Shown here: one piece after another, positions 7,398-15,765 of the stretch
Layout: every line of letters starts with the position of its first letter
Numbering within the stretch: position 1 is the stretch's first letter
DNA from: Adlercreutzia rubneri
GTDB taxonomy: Bacteria > Actinomycetota > Coriobacteriia > Coriobacteriales > Eggerthellaceae
Reading direction: 5' to 3'
Assembly (NCBI RefSeq): GCF_009755265.1
Contig: NZ_WPOO01000004.1
Coordinates: 1-64,000 of the forward strand
Length of the DNA stretch: 64,000 bases
Position numbers and translations under genes: made by a program
Notes under the pieces: model-generated
What the model saw: only the letters and a program-made list of their open reading frames with translations
What the model was told of the DNA's origin: nothing
Databases searched by the model: none

Positions 7398-8054
7398 CTA
7401 CCGTTCCAGCAGCTGCTCCATGGTGCAGCGCAAGGCGCGGGACAGGCGGTAGAGGGCTATGCCCTGGGCCTTGTTGATGTCCTTCTGTCGCTGCTCGTAG
7501 AGCTGGATGGATCGCAGCCCCACGCCGGACGCCTTCGCCAGCTGCGACTGGGAGAGGCCGGCCGCCTCCCGCAGCATGCGGAGGTTAGTGGCCCCCGCGC
7601 GCTCGGTGCGCATCTCGTCGAAAACGGCGACGAACTTGCCCTCGGGGGCCTCGTGCAGCGGCCAGTACATGGAGCGAATTTCGTCGTAGGTGGCCGTCGC
7701 GAAGATGGATCGGTACGAGCACCCCGTGACCATCTGGTAGTGCGCGAGCACCCACCCGACCCAGAAGTCCGGCGTGCGGTCGTAGCGGAGACTCGGCGCG
7801 GGCAGCTCCTCGCAGGGAAGCAGCGGCAGCATGGTGCGCAGCAGGTCGTAGGACGACTTCCCGGCCACGTACACCGGGTTCTGCTTCTCAAATTCCTCGG
7901 CGAGGCCCGATGCCAAAAACGCGTGGGCCACCTGGGCACCCGTGCACCCGGCGAGGTTCACGCCGATATCGAAGACGAACGCCAGCACCTCCTGCAGGTC
8001 GTGGGCATAGGGCGAGGACGGCAGCTCGATGACCGCATAATGGTACTCCCCCAC
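7398..8054 (-). CDS. XRE-family antitoxin-like protein (module 1)
   Basis: A 218-residue protein with a C-terminal XRE helix-turn-helix (about 155-215: LREAAGLSQSQLAKASGVGL, then RSIQLYEQRQKDINKAQGIA). The N-terminal ~145 residues are unassigned but shared with the paralogue at 53424-54062 (GWVLAxxQxxTG, EIRxxYWPLHEA). A GTG start at 8054 follows the stop of the DUF3990 gene by 3 bases, so the two are co-translated. The likely role is to bind and neutralise the upstream protein through the N-terminal part and repress the shared promoter through the HTH. A C-terminal DNA-binding domain is the reverse of the commonest antitoxin layout. The function is inferred from context only. Confidence 0.75.
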   Translation of the reverse strand: MGEYHYAVIELPSSPYAHDLQEVLAFVFDIGVNLAGCTGAQVAHAFLASGLAEEFEKQNPVYVAGKSSYDLLRTMLPLLPCEELPAPSLRYDRTPDFWVGWVLAHYQMVTGCSYRSIFATATYDEIRSMYWPLHEAPEGKFVAVFDEMRTERAGATNLRMLREAAGLSQSQLAKASGVGLRSIQLYEQRQKDINKAQGIALYRLSRALRCTMEQLLER

Positions 8055-8057
8055 CTC

Positions 8058-8717
8058 TCAGCCCTCCCTCATCAGGTCGAGCATGTACACGCCAGCGGGG
8101 TCGAAGGGCTCTTCGTGCAGGATGCGATCGAAATCGCGCCGGGCCCTCTCGTCCCGCCGCATGCGCCTCTCGTGCCACCGAGACGCTAGGGCCACTTCTG
8201 CCCCCGCAAACGTGAGGGCCCCGAAAGCGGCCTCGCTCACCGCGACCACCTGGCGGCCCAGGCCGCCGAGCTTCATGGCCCGTTCAAGCTGCCCAAGGCT
8301 GATGCGGTTTTCCAGAAAGGCCCGGGCGAACGAGAAGTAGGAGTCGTCGGCCCGGTAGCCGATGACCACATCCGCGCTGCCCAGCTCTGCCGGATAGCGA
8401 GCCGCCACATAGGACTTGGCGGCTTCCATGAGGTTCGTCGCCACGTCGAACTGCCGGTTGGCAAAGAGCACGGCCAGCCATTCGATAGTGCCGTAGGGCT
8501 CGGCATCCAGATCCACAACACGCAAGCCCTTCAGCTCAAGGTCGTAGGCATTCGCGAACCCGTCCTTTGCCTTCGGGCAGGCCCATTCGCAGGCAAGCTC
8601 GAACGACTCCGTGCAATAGAAGCCCAAACCGTAGTCGTTGTAGGGATTGCCCACGCCAAAGAGCGGCCGCTCAACCCGAATCGGCGACCCATGATACAAG
8701 CGCAGACAATCGCTCAT
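8058..8717 (-). CDS. DUF3990 protein, putative ADP-ribosyltransferase-fold toxin (module 1)
   Basis: 219 residues. The N-terminus LRLYHGSP, then PYNDYGLGFYCTE and later GYRADDSYFSFARAFLEN, match DUF3990. As I recall, that family is placed with the ADP-ribosyl clan, and the His of YHGS and Tyr of FYCT would be the first two residues of an H-Y-x active site. The catalytic third residue cannot be assigned by eye. The ATG at 8717 has GGGAGG 6 bases upstream. It is followed after 3 bases by the XRE gene and preceded by a promoter overlapping a palindrome. The same pair recurs at 53424-54723. The toxin role is inferred from architecture. Confidence 0.75.
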   Translation of the reverse strand: MSDCLRLYHGSPIRVERPLFGVGNPYNDYGLGFYCTESFELACEWACPKAKDGFANAYDLELKGLRVVDLDAEPYGTIEWLAVLFANRQFDVATNLMEAAKSYVAARYPAELGSADVVIGYRADDSYFSFARAFLENRISLGQLERAMKLGGLGRQVVAVSEAAFGALTFAGAEVALASRWHERRMRRDERARRDFDRILHEEPFDPAGVYMLDLMREG

Positions 8718-8730
8718 GGCAACCTCCCTT

Positions 8731-8783
8731 GCTATATCGCTTTGGTGATATAGCATGTTAAAGCAGGAGTGAGGTTGAGTCAA
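8731..8783 (-). promoter_or_regulatory. Promoter and palindromic operator of DUF3990-XRE module 1
   Basis: On the minus strand, TTGACT (8778-8783) and TAACAT (8755-8760) are separated by exactly 17 bp, a good sigma-70-type promoter. Immediately downstream lies a perfect 8-bp inverted repeat GCTATATC-N8-GATATAGC (8731-8754), covering the expected transcription start. This is the position expected for autorepression by the XRE partner. Confidence 0.75.
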
Positions 8784-8820
8784 TTATTGCAAAATTTTCA
8801 GATACGCAGGCAAGGGCGCC

Positions 8821-9240
8821 CTACTCTGTCACGCGTTTGCGATCGGGGTTGATGAGGGCGCCGGCGAGGGCGGCCACGGCGGATACGGCGCCGGCGATGC
8901 GCAGCCACAGTGCGGTAGTCTGGCAGGCCATGTCGGCGCTCTTGCAGACGCCGATGGAAAGCGGCGTGTCAAAGGTGAGCAGCACGATGGCGAGCGACAG
9001 CAGCACCAAAGCCACGGTCATGGGTCGCTTCGTCACAAGCGCCACCACCGCCACAACGGCCAGGATGAGGGCAAGCAGCAGCTCGACCTTCGCCGTGTAG
9101 GTGCAGCGCATGGGCACCATATTGCCATTCGCCAGCTCAAGCATTCCCGCGCACACCGGCGCCCACAAAAGCACAGCTCCGCATATCACAACGGCGCAGA
9201 CGAGCGCCGCAATCGGCGCCAGCAAAGACAAGTTCTTCAT
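8821..9240 (-). CDS. DUF4418-family membrane protein
   Basis: 139 residues with four hydrophobic segments (about 8-30, 52-70, 74-92 and 112-132) and paired cysteines outside the membrane (CAGML, RCTYT, GVCKSADMACQTT). That layout is typical of DUF4418 proteins, which are often encoded with MacB/LolD-type ABC transporters. The ATG at 9240 has AGGGG upstream. It is the last gene of the exporter operon, 11 bases after the lipoprotein gene. The biochemical role is unknown. Confidence 0.8.
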   Translation of the reverse strand: MKNLSLLAPIAALVCAVVICGAVLLWAPVCAGMLELANGNMVPMRCTYTAKVELLLALILAVVAVVALVTKRPMTVALVLLSLAIVLLTFDTPLSIGVCKSADMACQTTALWLRIAGAVSAVAALAGALINPDRKRVTE

Positions 9241-9251
9241 GAGTTCCCCTT

Positions 9252-10430
9252 TCAAGCGATGACGGCGATGCCCTTGGGGCTCGCCAATCCTTCAATCGTA
9301 TTCATCAATGCCATCGTTGCCGCATCGATCACATGCACTTGGCCTCCGATGCTGTTGCCCACCAGCAGCGTCTTCTCGTCGGGAGCAAGTACGAGCGTGT
9401 CGATGCCCACGCCCAAAGGCAGCCGCCCCGTCTCGCTCCAATCGGCGTCGAAGGCCACCAACTCCCCGTCGTCGCGGGCGATGGCCCACACCGCCGAGCC
9501 GTCGGACGCCTGGGCCACCCCGGCGACGGACTGCCCAACAGGTATTTCCAGCACCCGCTTGCCAGAAGCGCGATCGAGCACGTACAGGTCATTTACCTGT
9601 TGCTCGCCCTCCCCGCCCACGCCGGCCAGAAGCAGCTGCGCTCCGTCGGCAGACACGAGAATCTGACGCGGGCCCACGACGCCATCGAAAGCTTCGATTT
9701 CCGCTGCAGCCTCCAAATCGACGCGGGCCACGTCGAAGGTGCCATAGTTCGCGCAGTACAGCAGATCCCCCTCGGGCGCCAGCGCTAGCGCCACCGTACG
9801 ACGACCCGTGCCAGGATCGATGCGGCAACAATCGGGCGGATCCGTTCGGTTATGGTAGCCGGAAGCGTTGAGCTTCACGGTTTTGACCAGGGATTTCAGC
9901 TGTGTATCAACGAGATGGATGCTGGAAGCGAAATAATCTCCCACATAGAGGATGCCCCGCGCCTCGTCATAGCACAGCCCGAGCGGCTGCTTGCCCACTG
10001 TGATCGGCGTCACCTGCGACGGATCAGCGATGCTTACGGCCGTCACCTCGCCACCGCCGGAACTTCCCACATACACCCAGCCGTCAGCCACCAGAGCCGT
10101 GGCGGGATTCTGCCCGGCGGCGATGCGCTGCAGGATCTCCCCCGTCGAGGGATCAACGACCGCGAGCGTATTGTTCGCGTATTCAGCCACGCACAACAAT
10201 CCCGGAGCAAGCGCAGCCGCCGAGGATGCAGCTGAAGCACTTTCAGATGCTGAAGGCATCTCGCTTTTACCGCCCTCGCCGGGATTCGGGTTTTCGCCCT
10301 CATCCGCGAAACGGGTAGCCTGCCCCGCCTCTGGCTCCTTTTCCGAACCGGCGCACCCTGGCAGAGCCCCCAGCAACACCGATCCCGCAGCTATCCCTGC
10401 CAACGAGGCGAACGTCCTTCGCGTCAGCAT
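9252..10430 (-). CDS. Tat-exported beta-propeller lipoprotein (YncE-like)
   Basis: 392 residues. The N-terminus MLTRRTFASLAGIAAG carries a twin-arginine motif followed by the lipobox LPGC (Cys about 26), so it should be a Tat-exported lipoprotein. A Ser/Glu/Gly-rich tether (~30-70) leads to a YncE-type propeller with repeated blades such as NNTLAVVDPSTGEILQRIAA, YVGDYFASSIHLVDT and LYVLDRASGKRVLEI. It contains a DPPDCCRIDPG loop. It overlaps the ATPase gene by 7 bases. It probably serves as the extracytoplasmic partner of the ABC system. The ligand is unknown. Confidence 0.87.
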   Translation of the reverse strand: MLTRRTFASLAGIAAGSVLLGALPGCAGSEKEPEAGQATRFADEGENPNPGEGGKSEMPSASESASAASSAAALAPGLLCVAEYANNTLAVVDPSTGEILQRIAAGQNPATALVADGWVYVGSSGGGEVTAVSIADPSQVTPITVGKQPLGLCYDEARGILYVGDYFASSIHLVDTQLKSLVKTVKLNASGYHNRTDPPDCCRIDPGTGRRTVALALAPEGDLLYCANYGTFDVARVDLEAAAEIEAFDGVVGPRQILVSADGAQLLLAGVGGEGEQQVNDLYVLDRASGKRVLEIPVGQSVAGVAQASDGSAVWAIARDDGELVAFDADWSETGRLPLGVGIDTLVLAPDEKTLLVGNSIGGQVHVIDAATMALMNTIEGLASPKGIAVIA

Positions 10431-11110
10431 GGAGTTACCTCCTCACGGCGCGCAAGCTTCCCCTCTTCCAGCACGTACACCTCGTCGGCTTGGCGCGCGT
10501 AGGCCTCGTCGTGGGTGACAACGACCACCGAGCGCTCGCCTTCGGCAACAAACGCACGGAAGCGACCGAAGACCTCATCGGACCAGTCGGCATCCAAGTC
10601 GTTGGTGGGCTCGTCGGCCAGCAGCAGATCGTGCTTGGCCAGAAGAACGCGGGCCAGCACGAGACGCCGCTTCTGTCCCACGGAAAGTTCGGCGGGCAAG
10701 TGATCGGCCCTATCGGTCAGACCCACCTCCTCAAGCATGGCGTCGATGGCGCCCCCGTCGACCGGCTGTCCGGCGGCCCGCAGCGCCATCACCATGTTCT
10801 CCCGGGCCGTCAGCGCCGGGAACAAGTACGGGCTTTGGAAGACAAAGCCGATGCCGCAGCGGTGCACGGCATCGATCTCGGCGGCCGAGGCCCGCACAAG
10901 ATCGGTACCGTGGTAGAGCACCGATCCCTCGTCGGCCCGCAGAAGGCCGCCCATCACGTTGAGCAGCGTGGACTTCCCCTTGCCCGACACGCCGGTCACC
11001 GCCACGATGCGGCCCGGCGCCACGGCCAGCGACACCCCGTCCAGCGGACGCACGGGCGGCACGCTGCGGAACTCTTTCACCACGCCCTTAAGCTCAATCA
11101 ACGGCTCCAT
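10424..11110 (-). CDS. LolD/MacB-type ABC transporter ATPase
   Basis: 228 residues with all ABC motifs: Walker A GVSGKGKST, Q-loop FVFQSPYLFPAL, a signature variant LSVGQKRRLVLARVLL, Walker B LLLADEPTNDLD and the switch histidine VVTHDE. It powers the FtsX-type permease encoded just upstream. The ATG at 11110 overlaps the permease stop codon by one base; a GTG at 11113 is also possible and has better spacing to GAGGGG. This family works in mechanotransmission or lipoprotein/heme/peptide export rather than import. Confidence 0.92.
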   Translation of the reverse strand: MEPLIELKGVVKEFRSVPPVRPLDGVSLAVAPGRIVAVTGVSGKGKSTLLNVMGGLLRADEGSVLYHGTDLVRASAAEIDAVHRCGIGFVFQSPYLFPALTARENMVMALRAAGQPVDGGAIDAMLEEVGLTDRADHLPAELSVGQKRRLVLARVLLAKHDLLLADEPTNDLDADWSDEVFGRFRAFVAEGERSVVVVTHDEAYARQADEVYVLEEGKLARREEVTPC

Positions 11111-12342
11111 CACATATCACCCCTCGTCAACGTCTCTTGCGGGTCGCGGCGCAGCATTTGCACGACCGGCTGCACCAGCGCCACAGCGGTCAGGACCACG
11201 GCGAACAGCAGGCCCGCCGCCACCGCCGTCCCGTAGGAGCTCGCGGGAACCACCGCCCCGGGCATGTTGAATTCGCTGTGGAAGGTGCCGACCACCGACC
11301 CGGCCACCAAGCAGGCGATCCCAACGGCGACCACGGCCGCCACCAGCGTGACCAGCCCGATCTCGCAGGCGAAGCACCCCACGACCCGGCCCCGGCTCAT
11401 GCCGAAGGTGCGCAAAAGCCCCAGCTCGCGCATGCGGCTGGCCGCCAGGGCCGAGAAGCGCCCGGCCAGGGCCAAAGCCGCCAGAATAACGAGCACGATG
11501 AGAAACGCCACGGCGATGGCCTCCACCACGGCAAGCTGCGAGGACGCGCCCGACACCATGTCCGCCGTCCGCACGGCCACCGAACCCGGCACTGCATCCA
11601 CGAGCGCCTGGCACAGGGCGTCTATGTCAGCCCCGTCGGCCGCCTTCACCATGAGGCAGGAAACGGCGTTGAAGGGATCGGCATCGCCCCATACACTTTC
11701 CAAATAGGGACTCGCCGCCGCGATGGTGCGTGCCGCGTCAATGTCCATGAAGATGGTCTCGTCCACGCTGGTGCCCGTCGGCGCCAAGGTGCCGGCCACG
11801 TGGAAGACCGAACCCAAAATGGAAGCCTGCCCGCCCTCGATGGCCGGAGCCGCCGAGCCCAGCAGAATGCCGTCGTCGCCCAAGCCGAAGTCGTCGGCCT
11901 CGGCCGAAGCACCGCCCTCGGCTCCTTCCGCGCCGCCGACGATCCAGGGCGCCAGCACGAAGTCCGTCGCTGCATCAATACCCACGACGCGGGTGACCCC
12001 CACCACCGAGCAGCAGCTCTGATCCACCGTCTGGGTGAAGAACTGCGGCGTCGAGGCGGCCACGCCCTCGGTGGCGGCCACGGCCTCTGCGGCCGACGCC
12101 GGCAGATACACGTTCACCGGCTCGGCGCAGAAGAGCACCTCCGAGGCATTGCCCGAGGCGCCGGCCGGCAACACCATGATATCGGCCCCCAGCCGTTCCC
12201 GGGACAGGCGCACGCCGTCTTCCAGCGACGTCACCACAATCATCGAGGCGGTCAGCGCGAGCACGGCCATAAACGCAATAAACGCCGTGAGCACAGAAGA
12301 GCCCAGCCGGCGCGTGATATTTCTCCATGCCAGGTAGAACAC
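11110..12342 (-). CDS. FtsX/MacB-type ABC permease
   Basis: 410 residues. An N-terminal membrane segment (FYLAWRNITRRLGSSVLTAF, continuing ALTASMIVV) is followed by a large extracytoplasmic domain (~45-270) with a CC pair, then three C-terminal membrane segments with the FtsX-fold MRELGLLRTFGMSRGRVVG loop. The GTG at 12342 is chosen because GGGAGG lies 8 bases upstream and the protein then begins at the conserved WRNI motif; longer versions would add a non-homologous 36 residues. First gene of a four-gene operon with the ATPase, the propeller lipoprotein and the DUF4418 protein. Confidence 0.9.
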   Translation of the reverse strand: MFYLAWRNITRRLGSSVLTAFIAFMAVLALTASMIVVTSLEDGVRLSRERLGADIMVLPAGASGNASEVLFCAEPVNVYLPASAAEAVAATEGVAASTPQFFTQTVDQSCCSVVGVTRVVGIDAATDFVLAPWIVGGAEGAEGGASAEADDFGLGDDGILLGSAAPAIEGGQASILGSVFHVAGTLAPTGTSVDETIFMDIDAARTIAAASPYLESVWGDADPFNAVSCLMVKAADGADIDALCQALVDAVPGSVAVRTADMVSGASSQLAVVEAIAVAFLIVLVILAALALAGRFSALAASRMRELGLLRTFGMSRGRVVGCFACEIGLVTLVAAVVAVGIACLVAGSVVGTFHSEFNMPGAVVPASSYGTAVAAGLLFAVVLTAVALVQPVVQMLRRDPQETLTRGDM

Positions 12343-12514
12343 GAAGACAACCTCCCTTGTGTTGAGAGGAGGTGCCCGGGGAAATAAGGGAGGGTGGAAT
12401 TCCCCGCGCACCTCCATGAGGCGTGGCACCCAGTACGAGTCGAGCGCCACGCTCTGCCATTACCGCGAATGCCTGGTATGCAAGCAATCTTACACCCAGA
12501 TGCGCCTCGCGAGC
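12343..12514. other. Intergenic region between dmsB and the exporter operon
   Basis: 172 bases that should hold the end of the dmsAB transcript and the exporter promoter, both on the minus strand. A GGGAGG ribosome site for the permease is at 12351-12356. I see no convincing T-tailed terminator or -35/-10 pair. Confidence 0.4.
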
Positions 12515-13087
12515 TTAAGCCTGCTCCATGCCGGGATCAATGAGCCCCGTCGCAGCGTCGATGTCGGCGAACGCCGTCGCATCGAGATCCTTGTCCAAAA
12601 CCACCTTCAGGTTCGGCTTCGTCGCCGCCTGATCCTTCACGTCGGTGCCCTCGGGCAGCTTGTCCATCTCGTCCAACGTAAGGTTGGAGCTCGGGCACGT
12701 CATGACGCACACGGGCATATCCCCGCGGGCCTGACGATTGGCGCAGCCATCGCACTTGTAAGTCGTGGACGTCGCCTCGTCGTAGCAAGGCGCGTGGAAG
12801 GGGCAAGCCTCAATGCAGGTCTTGCAGCCGATGCACTTCTCGTGATCCTGCACGACCAGGCCGTTGTCCATCTTCTGGTAAGCGCCCACCGGGCAGTTGG
12901 CCACACAGGCCGGCTCGTCGCAGTGGTTGCAGGCCATGGACACGAAGGCGTGGCCGCCGGCCTTCTCCACCTCGCGTACGCGACGGATGAACACACCGGG
13001 CGTGAGCACTTTCTCGTTGGCGCAGGCCACCTGGCATCTCTTGCAGCCGTAGCAGTTCGCCGAGTTAACGAAAAATCCCTGAGTCAT
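12515..13087 (-). CDS. dmsB: DmsB-like ferredoxin subunit (four 4Fe-4S clusters)
   Basis: 190 residues with the cysteine pattern of DmsB/NrfC/PsrB electron-transfer subunits: CYGCKRCQVAC, CNHCDEPACVANCP, CIGCKTCIEACP and a CDGC...CVMTCP set, giving four cubane sites. It passes electrons to the molybdopterin subunit encoded 3 bases upstream. The C-terminal ~45 residues are an acidic tail. No membrane anchor subunit (DmsC/NrfD) gene is adjacent, which is unusual. Either an anchor is encoded elsewhere or this is a soluble extracytoplasmic pair. Confidence 0.9.
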   Translation of the reverse strand: MTQGFFVNSANCYGCKRCQVACANEKVLTPGVFIRRVREVEKAGGHAFVSMACNHCDEPACVANCPVGAYQKMDNGLVVQDHEKCIGCKTCIEACPFHAPCYDEATSTTYKCDGCANRQARGDMPVCVMTCPSSNLTLDEMDKLPEGTDVKDQAATKPNLKVVLDKDLDATAFADIDAATGLIDPGMEQA

Positions 13088-13090
13088 GAT

Positions 13091-15466
13091 TTACGCCCCC
13101 TTCTTCACTTCAACGAGCGTGGAATTGCAGCAATGGATAGTGCCGAGCGTGGGCCAGGCGTTGTTGGTGACGTTGCTCGTCGGCGAAGCGGTGGTGTCAT
13201 CCCAGCCGTTCTGTAGCACGACGACGCCCGGTTTCACGTTCTCGGAGACAAGAGCCACGCCGGAGTGCTCACCGCGGTCGTTGTACACCGTGATGTCGTC
13301 GCCCATGGCAATCGAGCGAGCGGCAGCATCTTCGGGATGAATCACGATCAGCGGCTTGTGGCCGTCCATGGAGAGCATGGTCTCCAGATTGTTGAAAATA
13401 GTATGCACCTGATGGCGCGTCTTGCGCTGCACGGCCGCCAGCGGGTACTTTTTCGCCAGCTCGCTATCGGCGTTGAGCGGATGCTCGACGGGACGCTGGT
13501 GGCAGGCGATGGGTGGGAAGCCCTCGTCGACCCAGGCCTGCACCCACAGATGAGCCTTGCCGGTGGAGGTGTCAAAGTTGCCGTCCTTGTAGGCAATCCA
13601 ACCCGGCACGAGATCCCAGGCGTTCACGCCCTTCTTCTCTACCAGCTCTTCATAGGTGACGCCAGAACCTTCCAGCACGCGGGAAATGTACACCGACGGA
13701 TCCTCGTTGAAGTACTTCTCGAAGCCGAAGCGCTTGGCCACCTCAGCGGTGATCTCCAGGTCGGTCTTCGCCTCACCCGGAGGAGTAACGCCAGCCTCGC
13801 TGATCTGGATGACAGCAGAACGAGACGAATGAGTGACATTAGGCGTCTCGAACAAGGCCGTGTTGGGCAGCACTAGATCGGACCACAGGCACGTAGAGTT
13901 CATGAACTGATCCACCTTCACCACGAAGGGAATATGCTCCAAAGCCTTCTTCCACATGTTGGTGTTCGGCATCTGGGCCACCGGGTTTCCCTGAGCGACC
14001 CACATGAAGTTGATCTTGGTCGGTTTGTCCTCGAGCACCATCTCACCAAAATGAGGGAAGGGGATCGGCTCGAATTTACCGGCATCGGGATTGCTCTCGA
14101 AGGCCGCACCGGAGGGAACGAGTTCTGCGGATCCGCCAATATCATACATACCATCACCCTCGTGGCCAATATGACCGCAGAACAGGGCCAAGTAGACTTG
14201 GGTCGCCGTGGCATAGGCGCCGTTCTCGGTGCGCTGGTATCCGCCCATGTTCTGGACAATGATGGCTTTGTCGGCCTTGGCATAATCGCGGGCAATACGG
14301 GCAATGTCGTCGTAGGAGCAGCCCGTTTCGGCCTCGACGGCTTCCTTGCCCCACTTGTCAGCCTCGGCCTTGACGAGGTCGTAGATGGTCACATAGTCGT
14401 TGGCGATCTCGGTATCCGCCACGGTGAGCGGCGGTGTCACACCAGCGGCGTCGTGGGCAACGAGTGCCTTGGTGGTCGGGTCGTACACCTGGTAGGTGGT
14501 GTCGTCGGACGCGTCGGTGAAGGCCGGCGCGTTAGTCTTCTTGTCGATGAGGCAGGGGGCCGTGGTGTGGGCAATGAGGTACTCCTCGTCGGTGAGACCC
14601 TCGTCGATAACCACTTTCAACATGGCCAGGGCCACAGCAGAGTCGGTGCCGGGCCAGGGCTGGATCCACTCCTGGGACTTGTCAGCCGTCTCGGAAAGGA
14701 ACGGGTCGATGGTGCAAAGAGTGCCACCGTTGTCCATCATTTTCTGGAAACGCCCGAAATAGCCCGTCATGGTGACGACCGGGTTGTTGCCCCAGGCGAT
14801 GATGTAGTTCGCCTTTTCGATCTCATTACGCAAAGGCGTGGTGCGGCTACCCAGAATTGTGCCAAGACCCGAATCGATACCAGCGCAGCAGGAGTTACCG
14901 GTGATAGCCGTAGTACCACCGAGCCAAGACCCGAGCGTGCTCATGGAGTCGGTCAGCGAGCTGAAGTTGCCCGTACCGTCCTGCACGATGATGGACTGGC
15001 TGCCGCCGTTGTCCAGTGCGTACTGGATCTTCTCCTGAATGAGATCGTAGGCCTCGTCCCAGGTGATCTCCTCGAAGTCGCCGGAGCCCTTCTCGCCCAC
15101 GAGCTTGAGGGGCTTGGTCAGGCGCTTGTCGGAGTTGCACAGCTCCACGCGGGCGAAGCCGCGGGCGCAAGCGGGGCTCTCGTTCACCTCGCCGCTCTCC
15201 ACTTTCACGAGCTTGCCGTCGCGCACGTAGCCCTTCAGCAGATGGTGCTGGCACTCCGGCGAGCAGCAGCCGTAGACGAGCTGGCAGTCGGCGAACTCGT
15301 CCTCGCCGGTGAAGGCCAGACCCTCCCCCTCGTCCTTGGTCGGCGCCTCGTCGGTGGACGCCGGAGCGCATCCGGCCAGGCCCACAGCTGCCGTAGCCGC
15401 CGCAGCGCCCACGAAGGCGCGACGGGTGAGCTTGGCGTCAATGGCGCGTTCGCTGTTCTTCGTCAT
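13091..15466 (-). CDS. dmsA: Tat-exported molybdopterin oxidoreductase, DmsA-like
   Basis: 791 residues. A twin-arginine signal (KLTRRAFVGAAAATAAVGLA) ends in a lipobox-like GCAP. The mature part opens with the Fe-S site YGCCSPECQHH and, later, CARGF. MGD-binding blocks follow (WGNNPVVTMTGYFGRF, CTIDPFLSETADKSQEWI, QNMGGYQRTENG, NGWDDTTASPTSN). It belongs to the DMSO/TMAO-reductase branch of the family, but sequence alone does not fix the substrate; this clade has radiated widely in Eggerthellaceae. The ATG at 15466 has GGAGGA 7 bases upstream. It is divergent from a heme-containing histidine kinase, a plausible regulator. Confidence 0.9.
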   Translation of the reverse strand: MTKNSERAIDAKLTRRAFVGAAAATAAVGLAGCAPASTDEAPTKDEGEGLAFTGEDEFADCQLVYGCCSPECQHHLLKGYVRDGKLVKVESGEVNESPACARGFARVELCNSDKRLTKPLKLVGEKGSGDFEEITWDEAYDLIQEKIQYALDNGGSQSIIVQDGTGNFSSLTDSMSTLGSWLGGTTAITGNSCCAGIDSGLGTILGSRTTPLRNEIEKANYIIAWGNNPVVTMTGYFGRFQKMMDNGGTLCTIDPFLSETADKSQEWIQPWPGTDSAVALAMLKVVIDEGLTDEEYLIAHTTAPCLIDKKTNAPAFTDASDDTTYQVYDPTTKALVAHDAAGVTPPLTVADTEIANDYVTIYDLVKAEADKWGKEAVEAETGCSYDDIARIARDYAKADKAIIVQNMGGYQRTENGAYATATQVYLALFCGHIGHEGDGMYDIGGSAELVPSGAAFESNPDAGKFEPIPFPHFGEMVLEDKPTKINFMWVAQGNPVAQMPNTNMWKKALEHIPFVVKVDQFMNSTCLWSDLVLPNTALFETPNVTHSSRSAVIQISEAGVTPPGEAKTDLEITAEVAKRFGFEKYFNEDPSVYISRVLEGSGVTYEELVEKKGVNAWDLVPGWIAYKDGNFDTSTGKAHLWVQAWVDEGFPPIACHQRPVEHPLNADSELAKKYPLAAVQRKTRHQVHTIFNNLETMLSMDGHKPLIVIHPEDAAARSIAMGDDITVYNDRGEHSGVALVSENVKPGVVVLQNGWDDTTASPTSNVTNNAWPTLGTIHCCNSTLVEVKKGA

Positions 15467-15765
15467 AGAACTCTCCTCCCTCAGATAGGATTTTCTCGCG
15501 AGCTGCGGCGAAAAGACGTTTGAACCCCCGCTCTCGGCGGATCTCCTACCGCCTTGCTGTCGCATCGGGCGGCCCTCCTCGGCCGAAACCCTCGCACTCG
15601 CTGGCTATTATTCTGCCGTTGACTCAACGTCACTTCAATGGCGGCCAGCGGAACTTTTCATTAAGACTTCGGGGCAAATATTAAAAAAGAATTACCTTCC
15701 CCACCGAAGTCTCCTGCATGCAGCTCCATCGGGCATAATATGAAGATTGACGAGGAGGGGACACC
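15467..15765. promoter_or_regulatory. Divergent promoter region dmsAB / heme sensor kinase
   Basis: 299 bases between divergent genes. A forward GCATAATAT near 15734-15742 could be the -10 for the kinase, and GAGGAGGGG (15751-15759) is its ribosome site. The minus-strand GGGAGGAGAG serves dmsA. The middle is AT-richer around 15661-15690 (TTAAGACTTCGGGG...AAAAAAG). No coding sequence is evident. Confidence 0.45.
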
